NCBI RefSeq assembly: GCF_000392615.1
Contig: NZ_KB933398.1
Location: 1,543,391 to 1,607,390, forward strand
Direction of reading: 5' to 3'
Length of the DNA stretch: 64,000 nucleotides
From: Lysinibacillus sphaericus OT4b.31
Lineage (GTDB): Bacteria > Bacillota > Bacilli > Bacillales_A > Planococcaceae
The translations under genes and the position numbers were made by a program. The notes under the pieces were generated by a model. The model was given only the letters and a program-made list of their open reading frames with translations. It did no database searches and had not been told where the DNA came from. Shown here piece by piece: positions 36,926 through 46,097 of this stretch (the first letter of the stretch is position 1; every line of letters begins with the position of its first letter).

Positions 36926-36974
36926 AAAGGGTACGTAATGGTTCGTTTATCGAACGCAGAACGTGCCTTTTTTC
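36926..36974 (+). terminator. Terminator of the fapR-acpP operon
   Basis: AAAGG, ACGT and GTTCG on the left pair with CGAAC, ACGT and CCTTT on the right with small bulges, followed by TTTC-TTTTC. Strong rho-independent layout. Confidence 0.75.
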
Positions 36975-37033
36975 ATTTTCTAAATCAATTTGTGAAAAAA
37001 TTTCCAAAACATTGCATTTTGGTGGAAATACTT

Positions 37034-37062
37034 TTGCATAAACGCCTTGAAAAAGGTACACT
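37034..37062 (+). promoter_or_regulatory. Sigma-A promoter of rnc-smc-ftsY
   Basis: TTGCAT at 37034-37039, a 17-base spacer and TACACT at 37057-37062, 36 bases before rnc. Confidence 0.6.
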
Positions 37063-37098
37063 AATACGGTAGAAACTATTAGGAAGGCAGATTGTTCA

Positions 37099-37863
37099 AT
37101 GGCTATGAAAAGAAAAGGAATTATGCAGAAATCAGGCGTACTTCCTGAGAAAGTACGCAATCAATTCGAGCTGTTACAGCATGAATTGAATATCACATTT
37201 TTAAATAAAAATTTATTGTATCAAGCATTCACACATTCATCTTATGTGAATGAGCATCGCCGTAAATTGTTTACGGATAATGAGCGTCTAGAATTTTTAG
37301 GTGACGCTGTACTTGAACTATCTGTTTCTAAATACCTCTTTGAGAAATACCCACATATGAGCGAAGGCGAATTAACGAAACTGCGTGCGTCAATTGTTTG
37401 TGAGCCGTCACTTGTTATTTTTGCAAATGAATTAGGCTTTGGTCGCTTTGTGTTACTTGGAAAAGGTGAGGAATTAACAGGTGGTCGGGAACGTCCAGCG
37501 CTACTTGCAGATGTATTTGAATCATTTGTAGGTGCCCTATATCTAGATCAGGACTTACAAACGGTCGTGACATTTTTAGAACGAGTCGTGTTCCCAAAGG
37601 TAGAAATCGGTGCTTTTTCGCATGTGATGGATTTCAAGAGTCAGTTACAAGAAATGGTGCAACAAACGAATAATGGCCTTCTACATTACGAAATTATCGA
37701 TGAGAAGGGTCCTGCCCATAATCGTACATTTGTATCGAGCGTGTTACTAAATGGACAAGAGCTTGGTATTGGTCGAGGAAAATCAAAAAAAGAAGCCGAG
37801 CAGCAAGCTGCACAATGTGCTATGCATGCTATGCGTGCGCAGTCTGCTAAAGAGGAGGCTTAA
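37099..37863 (+). CDS. rnc: Ribonuclease III
   Basis: RNase III cuts double-stranded RNA in rRNA precursors, mRNAs and small RNAs. The 254-residue protein has the catalytic signature [14 protein letters not shown] near residues 60-73, the second acidic site in [15 protein letters not shown], and a C-terminal double-stranded-RNA-binding domain (about 178-245; [28 protein letters not shown]). Order rnc-smc-ftsY is conserved in Firmicutes. The stop is 1 base before the smc ATG. Confidence 0.96.
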   Translation: MAMKRKGIMQKSGVLPEKVRNQFELLQHELNITFLNKNLLYQAFTHSSYVNEHRRKLFTDNERLEFLGDAVLELSVSKYLFEKYPHMSEGELTKLRASIVCEPSLVIFANELGFGRFVLLGKGEELTGGRERPALLADVFESFVGALYLDQDLQTVVTFLERVVFPKVEIGAFSHVMDFKSQLQEMVQQTNNGLLHYEIIDEKGPAHNRTFVSSVLLNGQELGIGRGKSKKEAEQQAAQCAMHAMRAQSAKEEA

Positions 37864-37864
37864 T

Positions 37865-40800
37865 ATGTTCCTAAAACGACTGGAAGTGATTGGCTTTAAA
37901 TCTTTTGCGGAGCGCATTGGTATTGATTTTGTACCAGGTGTTACTGCTGTTGTCGGACCAAATGGCAGCGGAAAAAGTAATGTGACCGATGCTATTCGTT
38001 GGGTACTCGGAGAGCAATCGGCAAAGTCGTTACGTGGAGCAAAAATGGAAGATGTTATTTTTGCTGGGAGTGACTCTCGAAAGCCACTGAACTTTGCAGA
38101 GGTAACGTTGATTTTAGATAATACTGATGAGCAAATCGCTTTTCCATATACAGAAGTAAGTGTAACAAGACGCGTATACCGTTCAGGTGATAGTGAATAT
38201 TTACTAAATAACCAGCAGTGTCGCCTGAAGGATATTACGGACTTGTTTATGGACTCGGGTCTTGGTAAAGAAGCTTTTTCGATTATTTCACAAGGCCGTG
38301 TCGATGAAATATTAAATAGCAGACCTGATGACCGCCGATCAATTTTTGAAGAGGCGGCAGGCGTATTAAAGTATAAATTACGCAAGAAAAAAGCGGAGCA
38401 TAAGCTTGTAGAAACAGATGAAAACTTATACCGCGTATTAGATATTTTGCATGAGTTAGATGGTCGGCTAGAACCTTTAGCTATTCAGGCTTCTAGCGCA
38501 AAAGACTATGTGCAAATGTCAACAGAGTTAAAGGATTTTGATATTGCGATTCTTGTGCACGATTTAAAAAGTTGTGCACAATCTTTGCATGCTCTGAAGG
38601 AAGAATTTACACAACTATCTGAAACAGAACAATCGCAAGCGAAGAATATTTTGGCTCTAGAGACAAAGTCAACTGAGATTCGTAAGCATTTGAAAGAACT
38701 AGATGACTTATTAGACGCCTGTCAATCCGATCTTGTTGATGCGACAATGGAAGTGGAGCGTTGGGATGGTCGTAAAGCCTTGATGGCAGAAAAGCGTCAA
38801 AACACTTCTAACCAGCTATTACAGTTAAATACATCTTTACAGGAAGCGAAGGGTGAAGTGGAGACGCTGACTGTTCAAGAACTTGATAAGAAAGAGCTAT
38901 TTACTGAAAAACAGCAAGAAGTATCAGCGCTGAAGCACATCATTAAGCAATTAGAGCAATCGTTAAATCGTTCTGTCACAGAAATAGAGCAAGAAATTGA
39001 AGAGCAAAAAAATCGTTATATCGATTCGTTAAACGAAGAAGCAACTGTAAAAAATGAATTGAAAAATATTGACCAACAATTAGCTCAACAAAAAGCAATG
39101 GCTGCACGTATGACAGACCAAACCGATGAGTTTGGTCTGGAGCTTGCACAGATTGTAGGCGAAAAAGAAACGCTTACTGTAGCGCATACTGCTACCACGA
39201 ACGAGTTACAGCATAAGTTAGAGAAGTTCGAAACACTGCAGATACAGCTAAAGCAAGTAAATACATCCTTTAACGACAAACAAGAAATGCTTTATAAAGC
39301 GTACCAACATCAGCAACAATTGAAAGCTAGAAAAGATACGCTAGCCGAGCTAGAATCTGATTTCTCAGGATTCTTTCACGGGGTAAAAGAAGTATTGTTA
39401 GCGCGTGATAAGGGTGAGTTGCAAGGAATTGAAGGTGCAGTTGCTGAATTAGTACAGGTCAATAGTAAGTATTCACAGGCTATTGAAACGGCATTAGGTG
39501 CTGCCTCCCAGCATATTGTGACAACGAATGAGCATCATGCACAGCAGGCCATTCATTGGTTAAAACAAAAAAGAGCTGGTCGTGCGACATTCTTACCGAA
39601 AACCGTGATGAAGTCACGTAAAATCAATCTGTCCGCTATACAGCTCGCTACTGAGCACCCGGCTTTTGTACAAATGGCGGATGCACTCGTTACATTTGAT
39701 GAAGAGAATCGTTCAATTGTCGAAAACCTGCTAGGTAATGTAATAGTCGCAGCGAATTTAGAAGGAGCTAGCCAAATTGGCCGTTTATGTGGTTTTCGAT
39801 ATCGTGTAGTAACTCTAGAAGGCGATATTGTCAATGCGGGCGGTTCGTTAACAGGTGGTGCAGCGAAGCAACAATCTTCGCTCTTTACTAGAAAAGCGGA
39901 ATTAGATGGCTTAATTGCAAAGTTAGAAGCATTAGAAACGTCAATTTATAGTGCTGAACAGGCTGTGGCAGTTGAAAAAGAGAGCCTTGCGACATTGCGT
40001 GAAACTGTTGAGAAACTGAAACTAGATGGCGAGCAATTGCGTAAAGAGGAAATGCAACAGGCGAGTCGTATTCGAGAATTAGAGGTTGTTGAAAAAAGCT
40101 TATCTGCACGAGTTTCTTTTGCATCGAATGAAACACAGGATGTTAAAACACGAGAAGAAGGACTACTTGCACAAAAAGAAGTCGCAACAGCACGGTTAGC
40201 AACTCTTGCAACTGAACTATTAGCGATTAATGAAACTGTTGAACAGCTAGGTAAGGTGAAGTTACAAAGCGAAACAGAAAAAGATGTTCTTCGCGAACAA
40301 TCGGCAGAGAAACGCTCGCAATTAGCGGTGATACAGGAGCAAATGTCACAAGTACAAATAGCGACCGCAGAGCTTGCTATACAATTAAACAAAGCTCGTC
40401 AAAAAGTCGACAATATTTCTCAGGAAATAATCTGGCTTCAATCGGATGAATCGACAAAACTACTAAGTGATGAAGAAGTGGATGAGCAGGTTGCTTCTTG
40501 GAAATCGAGACGTGAATCGTTACAGATTACGATTTCACAGAAAAAAGAAGAAAAAACTGCGCAACAACAAGAACTTACATCATTGGAAGCACAGCTGAAG
40601 GAAATGCAACGTATACATAAAGGCTACCTTGAAGCAATACGTGCGAATGAATTAAAGCGTAATCGCGTAGAATTTGAAATGAATAATTTCAATGAACAGC
40701 TCGAAGAAAATTATCAGCTAACGTTTGAAGAAGCGATGCATGAAGCTCTTACGATTGAAGATGAAGAGCATATGCGTCGTCGCGTTAAGCTGTTGAAAAA

Positions 40801-41446
40801 ATCAATTGAAGAACTAGGTCCTGTTAACTTAAGTTCTATTGAGGAATATGATCGTGTACTAGAACGTCATTCATTTTTAACTGAGCAACGTGAGGATTTA
40901 CTGGCGGCACAGGAAACTTTACATGAAGCTATAAAGGAAATGGATGAGGAAATGACCCTACGCTTTAGTGATACATTTTATGCGATTCGGGAGCAATTCA
41001 AACTAGTATTCCGTGAACTATTTGGTGGAGGTCAGGCGGATTTAGCGTTACTTGAGCCAGACAATATGCTTGAAACCGGTATTGAAATTGTTGCACAACC
41101 ACCTGGAAAGAAATTACAAAATTTAAGCCTTCTTTCTGGTGGTGAGCGAGCACTGACGGCAATTGCTTTATTGTTCTCGATTTTAAATATCCGCCCAGTG
41201 CCATTCTGTATTCTAGATGAAGTAGAGGCAGCATTAGATGAGGCCAATGTTGTTCGATATAGCGAATACTTGAAGAAATTTAGCCTTGATACACAATTCA
41301 TTGTTATTACTCATCGTAAAGGTACAATGGAAGGGGCTGATGTACTGTATGGTATTACAATGCAGGAATCGGGCGTATCAAAACTTGTTTCAGTAAAATT
41401 AGAAGATGAACCCGTACTTGCGGAGCAAAGGAGCGAACAAGCATGA
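37865..41446 (+). CDS. smc: Chromosome segregation ATPase SMC
   Basis: SMC forms with ScpAB the condensin that organises and separates chromosomes. The 1193-residue protein has Walker A GPNGSGKS at residues 31-38, two long coiled coils, a hinge around residues 520-640 (GVKEVLLARDKGELQGIEGAVAE region and GGSLTGGAAKQ), then the signature LLSGGERALTAIALL and Walker B FCILDEVEAALDEANV near the C-terminus. Length agrees with B. subtilis (1186). I use ATG 37865, preceded by GAGGAGG inside the rnc end; the open frame upstream lies within rnc and is not coding. Confidence 0.97.
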   Translation: MFLKRLEVIGFKSFAERIGIDFVPGVTAVVGPNGSGKSNVTDAIRWVLGEQSAKSLRGAKMEDVIFAGSDSRKPLNFAEVTLILDNTDEQIAFPYTEVSVTRRVYRSGDSEYLLNNQQCRLKDITDLFMDSGLGKEAFSIISQGRVDEILNSRPDDRRSIFEEAAGVLKYKLRKKKAEHKLVETDENLYRVLDILHELDGRLEPLAIQASSAKDYVQMSTELKDFDIAILVHDLKSCAQSLHALKEEFTQLSETEQSQAKNILALETKSTEIRKHLKELDDLLDACQSDLVDATMEVERWDGRKALMAEKRQNTSNQLLQLNTSLQEAKGEVETLTVQELDKKELFTEKQQEVSALKHIIKQLEQSLNRSVTEIEQEIEEQKNRYIDSLNEEATVKNELKNIDQQLAQQKAMAARMTDQTDEFGLELAQIVGEKETLTVAHTATTNELQHKLEKFETLQIQLKQVNTSFNDKQEMLYKAYQHQQQLKARKDTLAELESDFSGFFHGVKEVLLARDKGELQGIEGAVAELVQVNSKYSQAIETALGAASQHIVTTNEHHAQQAIHWLKQKRAGRATFLPKTVMKSRKINLSAIQLATEHPAFVQMADALVTFDEENRSIVENLLGNVIVAANLEGASQIGRLCGFRYRVVTLEGDIVNAGGSLTGGAAKQQSSLFTRKAELDGLIAKLEALETSIYSAEQAVAVEKESLATLRETVEKLKLDGEQLRKEEMQQASRIRELEVVEKSLSARVSFASNETQDVKTREEGLLAQKEVATARLATLATELLAINETVEQLGKVKLQSETEKDVLREQSAEKRSQLAVIQEQMSQVQIATAELAIQLNKARQKVDNISQEIIWLQSDESTKLLSDEEVDEQVASWKSRRESLQITISQKKEEKTAQQQELTSLEAQLKEMQRIHKGYLEAIRANELKRNRVEFEMNNFNEQLEENYQLTFEEAMHEALTIEDEEHMRRRVKLLKKSIEELGPVNLSSIEEYDRVLERHSFLTEQREDLLAAQETLHEAIKEMDEEMTLRFSDTFYAIREQFKLVFRELFGGGQADLALLEPDNMLETGIEIVAQPPGKKLQNLSLLSGGERALTAIALLFSILNIRPVPFCILDEVEAALDEANVVRYSEYLKKFSLDTQFIVITHRKGTMEGADVLYGITMQESGVSKLVSVKLEDEPVLAEQRSEQA

Positions 41447-42714
41447 GTTTTTTTAAACGATTAAAAGATAAGTTGATGGGCAATCCATCTGAAGAAGAAG
41501 AAAAAGTAGTGGATGTCAACGAAGAAGAGTCTACCGCACAGCAGCAAGTTGACCTAACAGAACCTGCTCAATTAGAAACGACTGTAGAAGGAGTCGTTGA
41601 AGCGAAGGTAGAGGACGTACCAGTAAGTGAGCAACCTCTCATAGTGGAGACACCGGCTGTAGTTGAAGAGCTAAATGAAGAAGAAGTGCAGGAAATTGCT
41701 CTTGTAGAGGAGCAACCTGTCGAAGATACCGATATAGAGAAAAAACCATCAGCCTGGTCCATTACTCAAAAATTTAAGGCTGGTCTTGAAAAAACGCGTA
41801 ATTCATTTACTTCAAAAGTGAATGATTTAGTTGCCCGTTACAGAAAAGTGGATGAAGATTTCTTTGAGGAATTAGAAGATCTATTATTGCAAGCGGATGT
41901 CGGCTTCGAAACTGTGATGGAACTGATGGATAAATTACGCTATGAAGTGCAACGAAAAAATATTAAAGATACAAATGGCATTCAAGCAATTATTTCCGAA
42001 AAGCTTGTGGAAATCTATGAGCAAGGCGAAGAAGATTTAATTGACCTCAACATACAGCCTAAGGGTGAACTAACCGTTATTTTATTTGTCGGCGTGAACG
42101 GCGTAGGGAAAACGACAACGATTGGTAAACTTGCCCATCGCTTAAAAACACAAGGTAAGAACGTCGTATTAGCTGCGGGAGACACTTTCCGTGCTGGCGC
42201 AATTGATCAATTACAAGTCTGGGGAGACCGCGTTGGTTGTGAAGTTATTAAACAATCTGAGGGATCGGATCCTGCGGCAGTGATGTATGATGCAATTCGC
42301 GCGGCGAAAAATCGTAATGCTGACGTGTTAATTTGTGATACAGCAGGTCGTTTGCAAAATAAAGTGAATTTAATGAATGAACTTGAAAAAGTACATCGCG
42401 TAATTTCACGTGAAGTACCAAATGCACCGCATGAAGTATTACTAGCGCTAGATGCGACAACTGGTCAAAATGCTCTTGTTCAGGCGCAAACGTTTAAAGA
42501 AGCAACAAATGTGACAGGTATTGTTTTAACCAAACTTGATGGTACGGCTAAAGGTGGTATTGTACTAGCCATTCGTAATAAATTACACATTCCGGTGAAA
42601 TTTGTTGGTCTGGGTGAAAAGATGGATGATTTACAGCCATTTGATGCAGAACGCTATGTATATGGATTATTTGCTGATGGTTTAGATAAGGAATTACAAA
42701 ATAACGAGGATTAA
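41443..42714 (+). CDS. ftsY: Signal recognition particle receptor FtsY
   Basis: FtsY docks SRP-ribosome complexes at the membrane. Its NG GTPase region shows GVNGVGKTTTIGKLA, AGDTFRAGAIDQLQVW, DTAGR, TKLDGTAKGG and GLGEKMDDLQPFD. At 423 residues it is about 95 longer than the B. subtilis protein; the excess is an acidic, glutamate-rich N-terminal region (about residues 15-100) like the A domain of E. coli FtsY. The start overlaps the smc stop (ATGA). Confidence 0.96.
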   Translation: MSFFKRLKDKLMGNPSEEEEKVVDVNEEESTAQQQVDLTEPAQLETTVEGVVEAKVEDVPVSEQPLIVETPAVVEELNEEEVQEIALVEEQPVEDTDIEKKPSAWSITQKFKAGLEKTRNSFTSKVNDLVARYRKVDEDFFEELEDLLLQADVGFETVMELMDKLRYEVQRKNIKDTNGIQAIISEKLVEIYEQGEEDLIDLNIQPKGELTVILFVGVNGVGKTTTIGKLAHRLKTQGKNVVLAAGDTFRAGAIDQLQVWGDRVGCEVIKQSEGSDPAAVMYDAIRAAKNRNADVLICDTAGRLQNKVNLMNELEKVHRVISREVPNAPHEVLLALDATTGQNALVQAQTFKEATNVTGIVLTKLDGTAKGGIVLAIRNKLHIPVKFVGLGEKMDDLQPFDAERYVYGLFADGLDKELQNNED

Positions 42715-43004
42715 TGTTTATAGCGAAGCGACAGTGGTAAAATGCTTGCTCAGAGAAAGTAGCACAATGGTCAGTTTGTTGTGCTGTACTTGCCATCCAA
42801 ACGAATTATGCGGCGACGTAATGGATTGATGATACGCTCGTCTGTGAAAAGGCGAATCACATTGTTTAAAAGGGAAATACTAGCTAAAGGTGGAAAACGC
42901 CTGGTATCGGCTATATAGGGCTTTTAGACAAGGAGATTACCTTGACACAGATGGGCGCTTTTCGTTATGATACAAATGACTAACAACAGGGGGAGAAATA
43001 TTCG
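42715..43004. other. 290-base region between ftsY and ylxM
   Basis: No gene seen. AGCACAA and TTGTGCT near 42761-42785 can pair over 7 bases without a clear T-run. The ylxM promoter is at the right end. Nothing else recognised. Confidence 0.4.
42942..42971 (+). promoter_or_regulatory. Sigma-A promoter of ylxM-ffh
   Basis: TTGACA at 42942-42947, an 18-base spacer and TATGAT at 42966-42971, 33 bases before ylxM. Confidence 0.7.
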
Positions 43005-43340
43005 ATGCTACTTGAAAAAACAACACGCATGAACTTTCTCTTCGACTTTTATCAAGCATTATTAACAGATAAGCAAAGAAGTTATATGGAACTTTATTAT
43101 TTAGACGATCACTCGCTTGGAGAAATCGCTGAATCATATGGAGTTTCACGCCAAGCTGTTTATGATAATATTCGTCGAACAGAAGCGATGCTTGAAGAAT
43201 ATGAAGAAAAACTATGTTTACTTGAAAAATTTAAGCAACGCACACAAATGCTAGCGCAGCTAACAGCAGGGATTACGGAAAAAAGTATGACAGCTGAGCA
43301 ACAGTTAACGCTTATTGAACAATTGAAAGAATGGGATTAG
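43005..43340 (+). CDS. ylxM: YlxM/p13-like SRP-associated helix-turn-helix protein
   Basis: The 111-residue protein has a sigma-70 region 4-like helix-turn-helix ([40 protein letters not shown], about residues 19-60) and a helical tail. YlxM is always next to ffh in Firmicutes; in streptococci it binds SRP RNA and changes SRP GTPase activity. Despite the DNA-binding look it is not thought to be a classical transcription factor. ffh starts 12 bases downstream. Confidence 0.93.
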   Translation: MLLEKTTRMNFLFDFYQALLTDKQRSYMELYYLDDHSLGEIAESYGVSRQAVYDNIRRTEAMLEEYEEKLCLLEKFKQRTQMLAQLTAGITEKSMTAEQQLTLIEQLKEWD

Positions 43341-43352
43341 GAGGCGAAAGCA

Positions 43353-44711
43353 GTGGCTTTTGAAGGATTAGCGGAACGACTCCAAGGGACGATCCAAAAG
43401 ATTAAAGGTAAAGGGAAAGTATCGGAGCAAGACGTCAAAGAAATGATGCGTGAAGTCCGATTTGCTTTAATCGAGGCGGACGTTAACTTAAAAGTAGTAA
43501 AAGAATTTGTTAAAAAAGTAAGTGAACGTGCTGTCGGCGTGGACGTTATGCAAAGCTTAACTCCGGGTCAACAGGTTATTAAGATTGTTCAAGACGAATT
43601 AACGCAACTAATGGGTGGCGAACAAAGCCCGATTAAATTTAATACCAAGCCACCAACTGTTATTATGATGGTCGGCCTACAAGGTGCAGGTAAAACGACG
43701 ACTTCTGGAAAATTAGCGAATGTGTTACGTAAGAAATACAATCGTAAACCATTATTAGTTGCGGCTGACGTTTATCGTCCTGCGGCGGTGCAACAATTAC
43801 AAACATTAGGTAAGCAATTATCGCTTCCTGTATTTGCATTAGGCACTGATGTATCTCCTGTAGAAATCGCTCGTCAAGCAATAGAACTGGCAAAAGAAGA
43901 GCATCATGATGTTGTTATTATTGATACAGCAGGTCGTTTGCATATCGATGAAGATTTAATGCAAGAATTAAAAGATATTCGTGCGTTAAAAGAACCAGAC
44001 GAAGTGTTCCTTGTTGTGGATGCTATGACAGGTCAAGATGCAGTAAATGTTGCGGAAAGCTTTAATGAGGCTGTTGGCATAACAGGCGTTGTTTTAACGA
44101 AGCTTGATGGGGATACACGTGGTGGTGCGGCATTATCAATTCGTTCAGTGACACAGAAACCGATTAAGTTCGTCGGTATGGGTGAAAAGATGGATGCACT
44201 TGAGCCGTTCCACCCAGAGCGTATGGCGTCTCGTATTTTAGGTATGGGTGATGTTTTATCACTTATTGAAAAAGCGCAAGCAAATGTTGATGAAGCAAAA
44301 GCAAAAGAACTAGAGGAAAAGTTCAAAACACAAAGCTTCACTTTAGATGATTTTGTTGAGCAGTTGCAACAAGTGAAGAAAATGGGCCCACTGGATGAAA
44401 TTTTAAAAATGTTACCAGGCGCAAACAAAATCAAAGGCTTAGATAATGTTAAAGTTGATGATAAGCAAATGGGTCACGTTGAAGCAATTATTTACTCGAT
44501 GACGCCTGCTGAAAAAACGAATCCAGAAATCATTAATGGTAGTCGTAAAAAACGAATTGCTCAAGGGTCTGGTACGTCGATTCAAGAGGTCAATCGTCTG
44601 TTGAAACAGTTCGATGAAATGAAAAAAATGATGAAGCAAATGACTGGTATGGCAACAGGTAAAGGTAAGAAAAAAATGAAATTACCAGGCTTTGATTCAT
44701 TATTTAAGTAA
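43353..44711 (+). CDS. ffh: Signal recognition particle protein Ffh
   Basis: Ffh binds signal peptides emerging from ribosomes together with SRP RNA. The 452-residue protein has the N domain, the G domain (GLQGAGKTTTSGKLA, DTAGR, TKLDGDTRGG) and a methionine-rich M domain (about residues 300-435) ending KKMKLPGFDSLFK, with the RNA-binding RIAQGSGTSIQEVNRLLKQF helix. The start is GTG 43353 with AGGAGGCG 9 bases upstream. Confidence 0.97.
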   Translation: MAFEGLAERLQGTIQKIKGKGKVSEQDVKEMMREVRFALIEADVNLKVVKEFVKKVSERAVGVDVMQSLTPGQQVIKIVQDELTQLMGGEQSPIKFNTKPPTVIMMVGLQGAGKTTTSGKLANVLRKKYNRKPLLVAADVYRPAAVQQLQTLGKQLSLPVFALGTDVSPVEIARQAIELAKEEHHDVVIIDTAGRLHIDEDLMQELKDIRALKEPDEVFLVVDAMTGQDAVNVAESFNEAVGITGVVLTKLDGDTRGGAALSIRSVTQKPIKFVGMGEKMDALEPFHPERMASRILGMGDVLSLIEKAQANVDEAKAKELEEKFKTQSFTLDDFVEQLQQVKKMGPLDEILKMLPGANKIKGLDNVKVDDKQMGHVEAIIYSMTPAEKTNPEIINGSRKKRIAQGSGTSIQEVNRLLKQFDEMKKMMKQMTGMATGKGKKKMKLPGFDSLFK

Positions 44712-44738
44712 TATTTTTTAGGTGTTAAGAAAAAACAC

Positions 44739-44767
44739 TTTACAAACATCACAAACATTGATAATAT
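44739..44767 (+). promoter_or_regulatory. Sigma-A promoter of rpsP-khpA
   Basis: TTTACA at 44739-44744, a 17-base spacer and TAATAT at 44762-44767; TATACT just after is an alternative -10. Located 39 bases before rpsP. Confidence 0.55.
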
Positions 44768-44805
44768 ACTATCTTGTGTGAAACTTATTCGGAGGTGCTA
44801 TTAAA

Positions 44806-45078
44806 ATGGCAGTTAAAATTCGCTTAAAACGTATGGGAGCTAAAAAATCTCCTTTCTATCGTATCGTAGTTGCAGATGCTCGTTCACCACGTGACGGTCG
44901 TCAAATCGAAACAGTTGGTACTTACAACCCACTAACTCAACCAGCTACTGTAAACATTGATGAAGAGAAAGCTCTTAAATGGTTAACTGACGGTGCAAAA
45001 CCATCAGATACAGTGCGTAACCTGTTCTCAGAACAAGGTATCATGGAGAAATTCCATAACCAAAAATTCAGTAAATAA
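44806..45078 (+). CDS. rpsP: 30S ribosomal protein S16
   Basis: The 90-residue basic protein [20 protein letters not shown]..., with [21 protein letters not shown], is a full-length S16. The ribosome binding site CGGAGGTGC is strong. It heads the conserved rpsP-khpA-rimM-trmD-rplS group. Confidence 0.98.
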   Translation: MAVKIRLKRMGAKKSPFYRIVVADARSPRDGRQIETVGTYNPLTQPATVNIDEEKALKWLTDGAKPSDTVRNLFSEQGIMEKFHNQKFSK

Positions 45079-45093
45079 TCGGGGGAGACGTCT

Positions 45094-45327
45094 TTGAAGC
45101 AGCTGATTGAAGCAATCGTTTTACCGTTAGTCGATTATCCAGAAGAAGTCCGTATTGAGACGGACGAAAATGCAAATCGAATTGTTTATAAACTTTTTGT
45201 TCATCCAGAGGATCGAGGGAAAGTCATAGGCAAACAGGGGCGGGTTGCTAAAGCGATTCGTACAATTGTTTATTCAGCGGCAGGTAGTCACCATCAAAAA
45301 AAGACTTACGTCGATATATTGGATTGA
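45094..45327 (+). CDS. khpA: KH-domain RNA-binding protein KhpA (YlqC)
   Basis: KhpA pairs with KhpB as a small RNA-binding protein linked to cell elongation and division in streptococci. The 77-residue protein is a single KH domain with the GxxG loop in GKVIGKQGRVAKAIRTIV (about residues 43-60). The start is TTG 45094, six bases after GGGGGAG. In B. subtilis the next gene is ylqD; here a structured non-coding region takes its place. Confidence 0.93.
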   Translation: MKQLIEAIVLPLVDYPEEVRIETDENANRIVYKLFVHPEDRGKVIGKQGRVAKAIRTIVYSAAGSHHQKKTYVDILD

Positions 45328-45581
45328 ATAGAAAAGATTTTCACGCTCGTTTACACGAGGGATAGTAGCTCCGCATCCAATGTGGTATTATCCCAATGTC
45401 CGGCATCGTGTCGGCCTCAAGCTTGGAGAATCCTGACAACCGTGCTTCTATGTGTTGAAAGGACTCAAAGTGACTTTGAGCGTGTTGTGTGAAAATCTGA
45501 ACAAAGGAGGAGGGAGCTTGCTGGTTCCTTCCTTTTTTATATAGTACGGATAGCAAAAAGATTGCATAGAGGTGAAATTGG
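45328..45581 (+). promoter_or_regulatory. Structured leader with terminator in front of rimM-trmD-rplS
   Basis: A perfect 10-bp stem, AGATTTTCAC (45335-45344) with GTGAAAATCT (45489-45498), closes a multi-branch element. Inside are GGGATA/TATCCC (45359-45364, 45389-45394), CCGCAT/ATGTGG (45371-45376, 45380-45385) and a 7-bp CTCAAAG/CTTTGAG hairpin (45464-45480). A rho-independent terminator follows at 45503-45538. ACGCTC in the closing stem can alternatively pair with GAGCGTG (45478-45484). This is the form of a cis-acting attenuator or riboswitch, but I cannot match it to a known class. Confidence 0.6.
45503..45538 (+). terminator. Terminator at the end of the rimM leader
   Basis: AAAGGAGG (45503-45510) pairs with CCTTCCTTT (45527-45535) with one G-U, followed by TTTTTT to 45538. 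It lies 43 bases before the rimM start. Confidence 0.6.
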
Positions 45582-46097
45582 ATGGAATGGTTTAATGTAG
45601 GCCGTATCGTCAATACGCACGGTATTCGCGGTGAGGTACGTATATTATCGACATCAGATTTTGAAGAGGAACGCTTTGTAGTGGGTAATAAACTTGCGGC
45701 GTTCAAAAAAGACGATAAAAAGCCAACGTGGGTAACAATTCAATCAGTACGCCGCCATAAAAATTTTATCTTGCTAACATTTGAAGGCATGAACAACATC
45801 AACTTGGTAGAGCCTTTTAAAGAAGGTATGCTAAAAGTTACCAAAGATCAAATGGCAGATGATTTATTAAAAGAAAATGAATATTTCTTCCATGAAATTA
45901 TTGGCTGTGCGGTTGTATCTGAAGAAGGTGAAATGATTGGAGAAGTGAAGGATATTCTCCAAACAGGCGCAAACGATGTATGGGTTGTAAAAGATGCTAA
46001 AAAAGAGCATTACATTCCATACATCGAAGACATCGTAAAAGATATTGATGTGAAAGAAAAGAAAATCGTTATACACGTGATGGAAGGCTTGCTATGA
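45582..46097 (+). CDS. rimM: 16S rRNA processing factor RimM
   Basis: RimM helps assembly of the 30S head by binding S19. The 171-residue protein begins [19 protein letters not shown] and has the N-terminal RimM beta-barrel followed by a PRC-barrel ([21 protein letters not shown] and [21 protein letters not shown]). AGAGGTGA lies 8 bases before the ATG. trmD overlaps by ATGA. Confidence 0.96.
   Translation: MEWFNVGRIVNTHGIRGEVRILSTSDFEEERFVVGNKLAAFKKDDKKPTWVTIQSVRRHKNFILLTFEGMNNINLVEPFKEGMLKVTKDQMADDLLKENEYFFHEIIGCAVVSEEGEMIGEVKDILQTGANDVWVVKDAKKEHYIPYIEDIVKDIDVKEKKIVIHVMEGLL

Larger units (their letters stand above)
36741..37098 (+). ncRNA. Structured non-coding stretch between acpP and rnc
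   Basis: Three successive structures: TTTAACTTTATTCAGC (36747-36762) pairing perfectly with 36833-36848 around a 70-base interior that can fold further; CAGATTTTGAA (36866-36876) with TTCAAAATCTG (36889-36899), extended by TTGGCA/TGCCAA; and the terminator at 36926-36974. The first two exceed what a terminator needs. It may be a 3' UTR-derived small RNA or a mobile-repeat relic; I do not recognise the family. Confidence 0.45.

Noticed and set aside
37751-37864. Extended N-terminus for SMC
   Set aside because: The open frame runs back into rnc, but SMC proteins begin at MFLKRLEV and GAGGAGG sits just before that ATG.
45341-45706. 121-codon minus-strand frame across the rimM leader
   Set aside because: It overlaps the structured leader and the start of rimM and has no similarity to YlqD or any protein I know.
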